A stretch of DNA of 64,000 nt from the NCBI GenBank assembly GCA_942636505.2, contig CALOGB020000174.1:299065-363064 (forward strand), read 5' to 3'. The translations under genes and the position numbers were made by a program. Below, in pieces: positions 19,151-27,339 of this stretch. Source of the stretch: an uncultured bacterium (GTDB lineage: Bacteria; Pseudomonadota; Alphaproteobacteria; Sphingomonadales; Sphingomonadaceae). Below the pieces are notes generated by a model. It made no database searches and was not told the origin of the DNA. It was given only the letters and a program-made list of their open reading frames with translations. The first letter of the stretch is position 1, and every line of letters begins with the position of its first letter.

Positions 19151-20143
19151 CTATGCCGAGTTTGTAGACGAAACGGCAATGATTGCATCACGAAGATCGT
19201 GAGCAGATCGGAAAATCAAACCATCTTTGTCGCCGAGTAATAACTTGACCATGTCGGTGTCTGACTTTTGTATACTTGCGGCGGAGGGCAGCTTTACCAT
19301 TATCTCTTCTCGAGCAGCAGGCTTGCCGTTGTAGGTGAGGATATTGCCTCTATCTATATCGCGCATTGCTAATGAATGATAGCTCACCTTCAGAGCTTTA
19401 TTAGGTATAAAGAATTCTACACAGACGCTGGGCCATGTAGGCGCATCTTCGGTCCAGCCAATGAACATACGGCTATCATCCCAATCATCGATTTCTTCAG
19501 ATCTGGACGCGAACTCTTTTTTCATAGTTCGCTTCGCCTTCTTAATTTCAGCCTCTGTTGATTGACTGTTGCACAGTACGAAGCCAAGGTTGCCGAATCC
19601 AACTGGATCTGCAACGACTAGGTCGAGCAGAGATCCAGTCCGAACCGGCGCAAGTGGTATCATGGCGCGGGGAGGCCGATACTTTTTCTCGGCACGGCGT
19701 AAGGCCTCTTTTCCAATAACTGGAGCTGGCTTGTACATACGGTCGAACCAGTCTGCGGCGGCATGGGCTGAACTGCTATTCGGCTCAAGGAAAACTGCGG
19801 CCTCTTCAAGTCCAATCTTTTTGCCGAACCCAAGACCATTGGCTGACATGTTTGCTGATCCGACCACGGCGCCGAGATCGGATATGTACACCTTAGCGTG
19901 CAGCCGGGGGTGTTCCCGTAGGTCGGCGTTCGTAGGTGCACCCAAGGCCCGCAAGGCGCGCGGAGATGTCGCTCCTAGGTCAATATCACAAAGGATGCGT
20001 ACATCTTCTAACTTCGTGCCTGAGCCTACTATAAATTCCGCGGCCCCTTCTCCCCAAAATGCCACCGCACAACGCACATCTCTTCCACCAAGCACGCGTT
20101 TTATTGCCTCGCTGATGGCGCCGCCGACCAAGAATTCAGGCAT
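19151..20143 (-). CDS. PLD-fold (HKD) protein
   Basis: 330 residues with one phospholipase-D-type motif: H82-x-K84 in PRLHAKVYISD and GSANMSANGLG at 95-105. With a single HKD, activity would need a dimer, as in bacterial nucleases of this superfamily. N-terminal region GGRDVRCAVAFWGEGAAEFI fits the fold. It is encoded right after a complete hsdMSR operon, in opposite orientation, and PLD-fold nucleases recur in restriction islands. ATG at 20143 with AAGGAA upstream. No lipase features or signal peptide, so a nuclease role is favoured, as inference. Confidence 0.75.
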   Translation of the reverse strand: MPEFLVGGAISEAIKRVLGGRDVRCAVAFWGEGAAEFIVGSGTKLEDVRILCDIDLGATSPRALRALGAPTNADLREHPRLHAKVYISDLGAVVGSANMSANGLGFGKKIGLEEAAVFLEPNSSSAHAAADWFDRMYKPAPVIGKEALRRAEKKYRPPRAMIPLAPVRTGSLLDLVVADPVGFGNLGFVLCNSQSTEAEIKKAKRTMKKEFASRSEEIDDWDDSRMFIGWTEDAPTWPSVCVEFFIPNKALKVSYHSLAMRDIDRGNILTYNGKPAAREEIMVKLPSAASIQKSDTDMVKLLLGDKDGLIFRSAHDLRDAIIAVSSTNSA

Positions 20144-20289
20144 CCGTTATTCCTTTTCGTCGAGCCTATCAGCCGACCGTGAAACACAAAAGAGAATCTC
20201 GCTAGCTTGGCTACCGGGCCCGGCGTCAAGGGAGATCGAGGCTTCGCAGTAACTGCAGCAAGCGAGAGCTGCGCGCAAAATGGAGTATC

Positions 20290-20610
20290 TTTTATGGAGG
20301 GCTGGCCAGTGCGTCGCGCTCGCACCAAACGGCTATTGCGAACCGCACCCAACCCTTCCAAGGTCGCACTACCTCCTGAGAAAGCCAGGGGGTGGGGCGT
20401 GGTAACCCCTCTGCAATGCAACTCGGACGCCTGTTTAGGTGGCCGGGTGGCATGCGCGCATGTCCAGCTGGTTCCACCGGTAAAGGCGCATGCGCTCTGT
20501 GCATTGCCAGGGTTACCAACATCCGGCTTCGGCCGTCGCCCCGAGAGGAACATAGGGGTGGCGCAAGGTCTGAGCCGCACGTCGCCCCGCTAGGGGGCAG
20601 TACAATGAAC
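20290..20610 (+). ncRNA. Structured non-coding RNA, candidate orphan HEARO/omega RNA
   Basis: The 545-bp gap 20144-20688 has no convincing gene but very strong RNA structure. From 5' to 3': a GTGCG/CGCAC hairpin near 20310; CTACCTCC (20369-20376) with GGGGGTGG (20388-20395); a long-range stem GGTAACCC (20401-20408) with GGGTTACC (20510-20517), extended by GCAATGC (20413-20419) with GCATTGC (20501-20507), enclosing nested palindromes; a UUCG-capped CGGC/GCCG hairpin at 20524-20535; CGCCCC/GGGG around GAGAGGAACATA; and GCCCC-GCTA-GGGGGC at 20584-20599, ending just before ATGA at 20605. The UUCG hairpin, the GAGGAACAT motif and the ATGA end match my memory of HEARO RNAs, the guides of IscB. No IscB gene is present. 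5' limit uncertain. Confidence 0.55.
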
Positions 20611-20688
20611 GCATCGAAGCCATCCGTCAGCGCACCTGCGTCCTGACGCCCTTTGTCGCGTCATCATCACATCAACGGGAGAACCAAT

Positions 20689-21057
20689 ATGCGTACGATC
20701 ACGATGTCGCTCGCTCTGAGCGCAACCTTGGCGCTCGCCGCCTGCACAACCGCAGCCGACGTTTCGAAACCGATCGAGGCGGGCAAGGGACAGGACGCCA
20801 AGGTCCAGATCATCGACACCGCCGACGGCTTCAACGTCGACGTTAAATACAGCCGCTACCAGATGATCCCGGAAAGCAGCGCACTGCTGGTCGCCTGCCG
20901 TTCGATCGCCACCGCCCGCGCCTATGAGGAAGCCAAAAGTCGGGGGAAAGAGATCGAGCCGATCAACGAACAAACCATTCGCGTGTCCACCGGTCGCAAC
21001 GGCTTGCTGGGACTGACTTCGTGCCGCGCCTTCGCTGAGGCGCACTTCAAACGTTGA
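20689..21057 (+). CDS. Small predicted lipoprotein
   Basis: 122 residues. A type II signal peptide ends in the lipobox LALAAC, so Cys19 or so would be lipidated and the protein anchored facing the periplasm. The mature part is soluble, mixed alpha/beta, with three further Cys residues (CRSIATARAY, SCRAFAEAHF) that may form a disulphide. No recognised family. The ATG follows GGGAGAACCAAT. First gene of a run (20.7-22.1 kb) of small membrane/lipoprotein genes, with the next gene 22 bp downstream after a CGGGAG site. Confidence 0.6.
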   Translation: MRTITMSLALSATLALAACTTAADVSKPIEAGKGQDAKVQIIDTADGFNVDVKYSRYQMIPESSALLVACRSIATARAYEEAKSRGKEIEPINEQTIRVSTGRNGLLGLTSCRAFAEAHFKR

Positions 21058-21079
21058 CACCAACCACGGGAGAATAGAC

Positions 21080-21427
21080 ATGAACAAGTACAGCTATGTC
21101 GCGATCACTCTCGCCGCCATGTTGTCCGCTTGCGGCGATGGGGGCTCTTCAACGAACACCGAAACCGTATCGGCGGCCACAACTCCGTCGGTCGAGGCCG
21201 GGACCTGCGAAAGCATCAGGCCAGATGTAATTCGCATTGCCGCTGGCAACGGCGTGAATATCGTCAAGATCTACGATCCAAAAGTGGTGAAGAGTGAGCC
21301 GAAAAAAATTAGCTGCTCCGGCCGTGCCTTGGTGAGTAGCGGCCAAGAGGCAGTGATCTACTACCGAGATTCTCAAGATGCAGACGGTGACTGGCTCGTC
21401 CAATACGCCGAAGAGCCCTTGGATTAG
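21080..21427 (+). CDS. Small predicted lipoprotein
   Basis: 115 residues. Signal peptide with lipobox MLSAC (Cys17), then a Gly/Ser/Thr-rich linker and a compact domain with two Cys (TCESIRPDVIRIA and ISCSGRALVSS) likely to pair; the end is GDWLVQYAEEPLD. It looks like a periplasmic small beta domain, without a family I can name. ATG preceded by GGGAGAATAGAC. Probably co-transcribed with the lipoprotein upstream and the DUF4230 gene that overlaps or follows it. Confidence 0.6.
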   Translation: MNKYSYVAITLAAMLSACGDGGSSTNTETVSAATTPSVEAGTCESIRPDVIRIAAGNGVNIVKIYDPKVVKSEPKKISCSGRALVSSGQEAVIYYRDSQDADGDWLVQYAEEPLD

Positions 21428-22055
21428 TCGCGTGCGCAGCGGTGCCATTCTGATCTTCTCTCATCTCGCCGTGGCCGGCGGGGTGTATGCGTTCATCGAC
21501 GGGCGCCCCGTGGACACGGAGGTGAAGCACACGGGCTACTTCCAGATCGACACGACGAAGGTGCTTTCGACGACTGTGAACAGTTTACACGATGAAGCCC
21601 GTATGCTCGTTTTCAGCTACAAGGGCGACGCGCGAGTTCGAACTGAGCGCACAAAGTGGTGGCTGTTCGGCGGGCGGCAGGAACTCAGCGTGCCCGCGGT
21701 CGTCAACTACTACGTCAACCTGTCCGACCTCTCGCTCGCGGACGTATCATTCAATGAGACGGCGAAACTCGTCACGGTGCGCCTGCCGAAACTGACGATA
21801 GGGGATATCGCCTTCCAACCGGAGAACGCCACCACGATCAACGGCGGCCTACTGACCTGGGACGACGATCAGGTCGAGGCGATGCGTAAGCTCAACTACG
21901 TGTCCGCGCGTCGGGCGATGGTGGCGCAGGCTCAACAGGCCGGCCTCATCAACGCGGCCCGGCGCCGGGCGATCGAGAACGTCACGAACTACTTCGAAAT
22001 ACCGCTCCGCATCGCGGGGCAACCCGACGTGAAGGTGATCGCCACCTTCCGATGA
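21378..22055 (+). CDS. DUF4230-like membrane-anchored protein
   Basis: Up to 225 residues. A single membrane helix (SGAILIFSHLAVAGGVYAFI) near the N-terminus, then an extracytoplasmic domain with the DUF4230 pattern: early 'ARMLVFSYKGDARVRTE', a central 'VRLPKLTIGDIAFQPENATT' and a helical end 'ARRRAIENVTNYFEIPLR'. The first ATG (21378) overlaps the upstream gene by 50 bp and lacks a ribosome-binding site; GTG at 21432, 5 bp after the upstream stop, is at least as likely and places the helix at the extreme N-terminus. Function unknown. Confidence 0.65.
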   Translation: MQTVTGSSNTPKSPWISRVRSGAILIFSHLAVAGGVYAFIDGRPVDTEVKHTGYFQIDTTKVLSTTVNSLHDEARMLVFSYKGDARVRTERTKWWLFGGRQELSVPAVVNYYVNLSDLSLADVSFNETAKLVTVRLPKLTIGDIAFQPENATTINGGLLTWDDDQVEAMRKLNYVSARRAMVAQAQQAGLINAARRRAIENVTNYFEIPLRIAGQPDVKVIATFR

Positions 22056-22090
22056 ACCTGTCGGCACCCGCCGGCATCACGATCCCCCAA

Positions 22091-22122
22091 GGGCTCTGGA
22101 GAAATCCAGGGCCCTTTTTTTT
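22091..22122 (+). terminator. Rho-independent terminator abutting the next gene's ribosome-binding site
   Basis: GGGCTCTGGA, loop GAAA, TCCAGGGCCC make a 10-bp stem followed by eight T. The T-tract is directly followed by GGAG and, 7 bases on, the ATG of the next gene. The terminator of the lipoprotein/DUF4230 operon and the leader of the next gene are therefore fused. Confidence 0.85.
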
Positions 22123-22133
22123 GGAGAAACGCA

Positions 22134-22532
22134 ATGCTCTCAATCCGCAATTCCGCCGACATGGATCGCGCTCTCGTGTCGCTGCTCGACCCCGCACTTC
22201 GACGGCTGCTGACCCTCCGGCGCGATCAGTTGGCCGAGGATGGGCTCGACTTGGACGAGATCGTCCACATCATAATAGTTCGGCCCGGCGACACACTTGT
22301 GGAGGTCGAGGCCGAAGCCGGGGTGGCCATCGCGACTAACCTCGTGGACGGCAGCCGGCTCGGCGACCCCGAGTTCGAACCGCTGTTCGAGTACGTCACC
22401 CGCAAAGACGGTTGGCTCGAAGCCGTGCTGATCCTGTCCGACGACGGGTTCGGCTTGGTGCTGTTTGTGCCCGACACGATCGAGATCGACCCCGCGATCA
22501 GCCTGCTGCTGCGCCGTCACGCCGCCGCCTGA
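22134..22532 (+). CDS. Hypothetical protein, first of two tandem paralogues
   Basis: 132 residues, acidic, soluble, no signal peptide or helix. Pattern: MD-ALVSLLDPALRRLLTLR, then DLDEIVHIIIV, NLVDGSRLGDPEFEPL, and FVPDTIEIDPAISLLLRRHA. The same skeleton appears in the next gene, showing tandem duplication and divergence. I have the impression that related proteins are common in sphingomonad mobile elements but know no function. ATG with GGAG site fused to a terminator T-tract upstream. Confidence 0.65.
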   Translation: MLSIRNSADMDRALVSLLDPALRRLLTLRRDQLAEDGLDLDEIVHIIIVRPGDTLVEVEAEAGVAIATNLVDGSRLGDPEFEPLFEYVTRKDGWLEAVLILSDDGFGLVLFVPDTIEIDPAISLLLRRHAAA

Positions 22533-22610
22533 ACACACCGCATCACCGACCGACCGCAAGCGTCCCAGCAACCGCCGCGGGCGCTGTTTTTATGTCAGGA
22601 AAACTTACTG

Positions 22611-23003
22611 ATGATGCATCTATGCGATCGCGCGGAAATGGCGCGTGTCCTTACCCTCGATCTTGAACCCATCCTTCATCGTCTGCTCACCAAGCGCATC
22701 GCGGCGTTGGGCGAGGAGTTGATCGACTGGACAGAAATCTTGGTGATTGGTGCCGACGACTCAGAAGACGATATAACGTCTGCCGTCGGTATCTCGCCGA
22801 TGATTGAGCCGATCGACGGCGCGAGGTTCGGTACGTCGGCATTTTACCCGCACTGGGACTGGCTGATCACCCACGCTGGTTACTGGGAGCTGCAGTTCAC
22901 GTTCGGATCGACGTTCTGTTACATCATCCTTGTGCCCGATGCCGACGATATTATGCCGGAGCTCGTGCAGTTGTGTCGGAGATACGCGTCGGGTGAATCG
23001 TGA
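22611..23003 (+). CDS. Hypothetical protein, second of two tandem paralogues
   Basis: 130 residues with the same layout as the preceding gene: ARVLTLDLEPILHRLLTKR, then LIDWTEILVIGADD, PIDGARFGTSAFYPHW, and LVPDADDIMPELVQLCRRYA. Identity is roughly one third and insertions are few. The leader has GCGCT then five T and AGGA before two adjacent ATG codons (22611 or 22614). Soluble and acidic; function unknown. Confidence 0.65.
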   Translation: MMHLCDRAEMARVLTLDLEPILHRLLTKRIAALGEELIDWTEILVIGADDSEDDITSAVGISPMIEPIDGARFGTSAFYPHWDWLITHAGYWELQFTFGSTFCYIILVPDADDIMPELVQLCRRYASGES

Positions 23004-23430
23004 CGTCATCGCCGAATATCATCACGCCCACGTAGACTGAGCGTTCTCGCCGTCGAGTTTCGGGGAATCAGGTAGGGGGGATGCCGATCTTCGGTGAAGC
23101 GCTCCAGCGGCATCCTTCCTAACGTACGTAAACAAGCTACGTTTGCGACTGGCTTGTGAAAGTGCGTTAGCTAGTAAAAAGTCACGTAGCTTTTGTACGT
23201 TCGTAATCCATCAGGAAGAAGTCTTGCTTTCTAACGAGCTTCAGACCTTAGAAATAAATATCTGGCTTGCCGGCGATCGACGGAAGGCAAATTTCCAACT
23301 GTGACTGACCACTCGAATGGCTCGGCTATTGTGGTAGAAGCCGGCAAATCATTACATCCAGCTCGCACCGATCGATGGTGCATCGCTCATCATTATTTGG
23401 ATGAGCAGTTAATGTTTTGGAGTTTGATTG
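23004..23430. promoter_or_regulatory. AT-rich intergenic region with long inverted repeat
   Basis: A 427-bp gene-free stretch, clearly AT-richer than the genes around it. It contains an inverted pair CGTACGTAAACAAGCTACGT (23123-23142) and ACGTAGCTTTTGTACGT (23184-23200), 41 bp apart; the arms match apart from a 4-base insert in the first. A third partial ACGTTCGTA follows. Candidates are integrase/excision factor arm sites, an operator for the 127-aa gene downstream, or an origin used by the RepA-like protein. No promoter is clear. Confidence 0.45.
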
Positions 23431-23811
23431 ATGTTCACTAGTTCACACAGCGATCGCAAGACGGCGAACGGCGACGACACGCGGATCAGCACGCGGGGTA
23501 TTATCGAGAACGCGCCGGCAATCCGTAAGATGATGCGTTACGGACCGAAGGTTGGCTTAGACCTCAGCTACGCCGACATACAGACCGTTCTCGTAGTCAT
23601 ATTCTGCCTGATGTGGGACAGCGTCGGCGAGGCTCCCGCTATCTACGACGCTTTGCAGACGATGAATTGCAAGCTTGATCGCGACAGCGTCGAGTTCCTC
23701 CTTCACCAGTTCGACGGCGACGATCTGAGACTGCATCTCTGGGAAAGCTTCAACGGCCAATACATGCCGAATTTCGATCTGCTGCACGAGGATGGCCCTC
23801 TAGCCGCCTAA
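23431..23811 (+). CDS. Hypothetical protein upstream of RepA-like gene
   Basis: 126 residues. Start ATG 23431 follows GGAG by 8 bases. The centre YADIQTVLVVIFCLMWDSVG is hydrophobic but reads as a buried helix more than a membrane span. The end (DRDSVEFLLHQFDGDDLRLHLWESFNGQYMPNF is the general region) is acidic and helical. No family recognised. It precedes the RepA-like ATPase by 228 bp in the same direction and could be regulatory. Confidence 0.55.
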   Translation: MFTSSHSDRKTANGDDTRISTRGIIENAPAIRKMMRYGPKVGLDLSYADIQTVLVVIFCLMWDSVGEAPAIYDALQTMNCKLDRDSVEFLLHQFDGDDLRLHLWESFNGQYMPNFDLLHEDGPLAA

Positions 23812-24039
23812 TCGCAATCGCCCATCAGGCGTCGTCCATCGCCATCGCGGCGGTTGGCGGCGTCGGGTCGTCGCGAATCTGCGAACCTGCGGACCTGTCG
23901 TTGAAACAGGTTCGTCGGCTTCCCATACTTCGGTCGCGACCGGTCCCGTCGATCGGTTCGCACCACACGACTTTGTCTATGCGCCGTTCGGCCGCCAGTC
24001 ATCCAGACCCCGCGGGGTTGGCAACAGTCGAGTTTCTCT

Positions 24040-25491
24040 ATGCATTCTTCATCCACCGGCGAGGCGTCAATCGACGCTAAAGTCGCTTACTGGCGCGAGT
24101 TTGGTTTTGACGTCGCGCTCACCGATCAAGGCTTAACCACCACGCTTCCAACCGGGGTCGTGGCCTTTAGTCCGGCCACCGACGAGGACGAGCAAACACT
24201 CTGGCACTTCACGAAAGGCCTCGGACCCCTGTCGAACATGTACGTGTCGACCGGTAAGGCAGCGTTGTCACTTTTTAGGGTAGCGGCTGGAGTCGATCCG
24301 ACCGCCCTCCGCACGGCCCTACCTTCCGGCGTCACGTTGATCGGCGAGGGCGATCGGATTGATCTTCCGACCGGCGACGACTTCAGGCCCGCCAACTACC
24401 TCGCGGCCAATATAGATGGCCTGGAGCTGTTCACTCTTCCTCCGTCCGCCGAAACGGAAACCGCCGTTCCGTCCGAAGCGGAACCGGTGATGCCCGGCAA
24501 TCCCATGACGCGGTACAGTCTCCAAGGTCATCTCCCAGAGCTGGAGGCCGCGGCGCTGGAGACGAAGCCCTTGCTAGGCAACGTCGCGTTGGCGGGGCAG
24601 GCGACCGTCATTTATGCGCCCCCCGGTTCGGGCAAGACCCTCCTGACCATCTGGCTTCTGATGGAGGCAATCCGCTCGCGCCGCGTCCTCGGCGGCAACG
24701 TCATATATATGAATGCGGACGACAGCAGCTCCGGCGTCGCCGACAAGATGCGTTTGCTTGAGGAGGTGGGCGCACACATGCTGGTGCCGGGACTTCTCGG
24801 CTTCAGTGCGGGCAAGCTGCTCGAACTCATGCGGGATATGGTGAAGACGAACAAGTGCCGCGGCGTCGTCATCGTCGTCGACACGTTGAAGAAGGTCGTC
24901 GACACCATGAGCAAAGGTGACAGCGCCACTTTCGGGGGCGTCGTCCGCGAGTGCGTCGCTCAGGGCGCGACGTTCATCGGGCTCGGGCACACGCGCAAGA
25001 ATCCCAGCCCGACCGGCAAGCTTGTGCACGGCGGCACGACCGATCTGTTGGAAGACGCGGACGCCGCCTGCATCCTGACACCCCTGAACATCCGCACCGG
25101 AGACGGGGACAAAGTCGTTCAATTCCTGTCGATTAAGCGGCGGGGCGACAACGTCGACGAGGCGTTCGCGTACGCCGAGGGAGGCACCGCGTCCTACGAC
25201 GAACTTATGGCGTCGGTGCGGCGCGTCGACCCCGACAAGCTCGATCACTTCGTGGTCGAGGCGGAGGAGCGCACGGACGAGCCGGTGGTCGAAGTCGTGA
25301 TCTCCTGCATCGCGGAAGGCGTCGTGCAGAAGATGGCGCTGGCCGACGCGGTCGGGAGGCGGGCGAAGATCAGCAACCGCGCCGCCATCAAGGTTATCGA
25401 GCGCTATCAGGGCGACGATCCCACGCAACACCGATGGACCTACTCCGTCGGCGAGCGGGGCGCCAAACTCTATCGGCTGTTCCCGACTTAA
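24040..25491 (+). CDS. RepA-like AAA ATPase (hexameric helicase type)
   Basis: 483 residues. The N-terminal 165 residues have no recognised fold; the RecA-type core follows: Walker A APPGSGKTLLTIW at about residue 192, NADDSSSGVADKM, Walker B GVVIVVDTLKKVVD at about 275, and a sensor segment TFIGLGHTRKNPSPTG. This is the plasmid RepA/AAA_25 helicase architecture. The C-terminus (NRAAIKVIERYQGDDPTQHRWTY spans it) looks like a winged helix. The gene sits before the integrase, so it likely belongs to the element core and supports replication after excision. ATG without an obvious ribosome-binding site. Confidence 0.75.
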   Translation: MHSSSTGEASIDAKVAYWREFGFDVALTDQGLTTTLPTGVVAFSPATDEDEQTLWHFTKGLGPLSNMYVSTGKAALSLFRVAAGVDPTALRTALPSGVTLIGEGDRIDLPTGDDFRPANYLAANIDGLELFTLPPSAETETAVPSEAEPVMPGNPMTRYSLQGHLPELEAAALETKPLLGNVALAGQATVIYAPPGSGKTLLTIWLLMEAIRSRRVLGGNVIYMNADDSSSGVADKMRLLEEVGAHMLVPGLLGFSAGKLLELMRDMVKTNKCRGVVIVVDTLKKVVDTMSKGDSATFGGVVRECVAQGATFIGLGHTRKNPSPTGKLVHGGTTDLLEDADAACILTPLNIRTGDGDKVVQFLSIKRRGDNVDEAFAYAEGGTASYDELMASVRRVDPDKLDHFVVEAEERTDEPVVEVVISCIAEGVVQKMALADAVGRRAKISNRAAIKVIERYQGDDPTQHRWTYSVGERGAKLYRLFPT

Positions 25492-25751
25492 CGCGCCGGG
25501 GCGGGCGTCCAGGTTTTCAGGTTCGCAGTTCCGCAGTCTCGGCGGGGCGGCGCGGGGGTGAGATCCTGAAATTCTGGTGCGTGGCGCTCGGAGCCGGCCC
25601 CGGCGCTCGCCGTCCCCGACCAGCCGCTCTCAACCGGCCAATTCGACCAACGCCACGGCGCCGACCCGCCGGCCCGTGGCCCTCAACCCCCATTCAGCGT
25701 CCACGCGCCCTCCTGGGCTCCGTAGGAACGCGATCAAACAAGGTATTCCAT

Positions 25752-26918
25752 ATGGCTAAAGCAAAATTGTCGGCAGCCTTCGCACTTGCCGCGCAGTGTG
25801 AACCCGGCCGTAAAAAAGTAGATTATTACGATGACGGAACGACCTGTATCGGGTTGGTTCTCGAAGTTCGGTCGTCAGGGGGCAAAACGTGGCACCTCCG
25901 GTTCGAGAACGCGCAAGGTCGCCAGTGTCAGGTCAAGCTCGCGAAGCTTGAAGACGCGACATTCGACCAAGTTCGCCGCAAAGCACGTCAGCTCCGTTCT
26001 GAGGTCACGCTCGGCGGTGATCCGGCGGCGGCGAAGGCCGCGATCAAAGCGATACCGCAGTACGCAGAGTTGGCGACCCAGCACCTCGCGGACGCTAAGC
26101 TTCATCAGCGCTCGTACGACACAACCGAGGGTTACATGCGGCTGCACATCCTGCCGAAGTGGGGAAGGGTGCGTCTCACCGACATCGACGGCCGCGCGGT
26201 CGCTCATTGGCTCGCGGACAAGCGGGCGGAAGGGTTGGCGCCCGCAACCGTCGTCAAGATCAAGGCGATCTTCGGCCGATCATTCGAACTCGGCGTGAGA
26301 TGGGGTGTGCCCGGATGCGAGCGGAATCCGGTTCGCGGCGTTCACAGCAAGCCACTGAACAACGCGCGTGAGCGGTATCTCACGTCCGCCGAAGCGACCC
26401 GCCTACTCGCCGCCGCCGAGAAGTCCCGCAATCCGCAACTCGCGGCTGTGGTTGGTCTGCTGCTGCTGACCGGAATGCGGGTGTCGGAATTGCTGTCGAC
26501 CCGCTGGGAGGACGTGGACGTCGAACGGCGCACACTGCACGTGCCGACCTCGAAGACGGGGCGGTCTCGATATGTGCCCTTGGCGCAGGCGGCGGTGGAC
26601 ATCATTGCGAACTTGCCGAAGGCGACGGGGGCGGTGTTCCTGTTTCCCAGCCCGAAGGATTCGAGGAAGCACCTGACGACTATTAAGCACGGCTGGCAGA
26701 CAGCCCGTGAGACTGCAGGGCTGCCCGGTCTTCGCATTCACGACCTGAGGCATTCGGCGGCCTCGTTCATGGCGAACTCCGGCGTCGATCTCTTCGCGAT
26801 CGGCAAGGTCCTCGGACACGCAAGCTACCAGAGTTCCCAGCGGTACAGCCATCTTGCCAATGACACCCTGCTCGCCGCGGTGGAGGCGGGCGCCGCGAAG
26901 CAAGCGCGGCCGGTTTGA
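25752..26918 (+). CDS. Tyrosine site-specific recombinase (integrase)
   Basis: 388 residues. An N-terminal arm-binding domain (MAKAKLSAAFALAAQCEPGR) and SAM-like core-binding domain (about 105-190) precede the catalytic domain with all active residues visible: Arg in TGMRVSELL (near 241), Lys in TSKTGRSRYVPL (near 266), HDLRH (near 330), His of LGHAS (near 355), and Tyr of SQRYSHL (near 363). The ATG at 25752 is chosen over an upstream frame extension that runs back into the RepA gene. It should catalyse integration at the tRNA-Thr 3' end, yet it lies about 14 kb from either att repeat. Confidence 0.93.
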   Translation: MAKAKLSAAFALAAQCEPGRKKVDYYDDGTTCIGLVLEVRSSGGKTWHLRFENAQGRQCQVKLAKLEDATFDQVRRKARQLRSEVTLGGDPAAAKAAIKAIPQYAELATQHLADAKLHQRSYDTTEGYMRLHILPKWGRVRLTDIDGRAVAHWLADKRAEGLAPATVVKIKAIFGRSFELGVRWGVPGCERNPVRGVHSKPLNNARERYLTSAEATRLLAAAEKSRNPQLAAVVGLLLLTGMRVSELLSTRWEDVDVERRTLHVPTSKTGRSRYVPLAQAAVDIIANLPKATGAVFLFPSPKDSRKHLTTIKHGWQTARETAGLPGLRIHDLRHSAASFMANSGVDLFAIGKVLGHASYQSSQRYSHLANDTLLAAVEAGAAKQARPV

Positions 26919-27033
26919 TCGACCCTTTCCCCATCCGCACGCTGACTCCGGTCGGTGGGCGGGTGGGGCTTTCATTACGATCTTTTTTTTTTGCTTTTCG
27001 CCGGTCTTAGCCGGCCAATCGAGAGGATTCACA

Positions 27034-27339
27034 ATGCCAGTTTCACCTTCCGGCACCGCCGCCAACATCGTCATCCGCCCCCGTCCAGCCGACCCGCACG
27101 CAAGCCTGCGCCGCATGCTGGATGTGTGCGGTTCCAACCAGAACGATCGCGCCATCGTTTTCGTCGAAGCGTGCATAGGCGACGGGGTGAACACAAGAGC
27201 CGAGATCATCGCCCTTGGAAAGCAGCTGGGGCTTAATCCGGCACACCTTGCGATTGTGTTGGCCCACGAGACTGGCAACAGCTCTTCGCGGCATCGGTGG
27301 CGGCGCGACGTTCAGGGCGTCTACAGCCTTCTTGCCTGA
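27034..27339 (+). CDS. Small hypothetical protein downstream of integrase
   Basis: 101 residues, start ATG 27034 behind GAGAGGA. The segment DPHASLRRMLDVCGSNQNDRA and 'VNTRAEIIALGKQLGLNPAHLAIVLAHETG' is helical and may be a winged-helix-like or HTH fold; the basic tail SSSRHRWRRDVQGVYSLLA could bind DNA. If so, it could be the excision factor missing elsewhere in the island; this is inference. A T11 run lies about 40 bp upstream. No family recognised. Confidence 0.5.
   Translation: MPVSPSGTAANIVIRPRPADPHASLRRMLDVCGSNQNDRAIVFVEACIGDGVNTRAEIIALGKQLGLNPAHLAIVLAHETGNSSSRHRWRRDVQGVYSLLA

Noticed and set aside
20207..20593. 128-codon open frame on the plus strand
   Set aside because: It crosses the strongly structured RNA region, is Cys/Arg/Pro-rich without family resemblance, and has no ribosome-binding site; the stems explain the sequence better.
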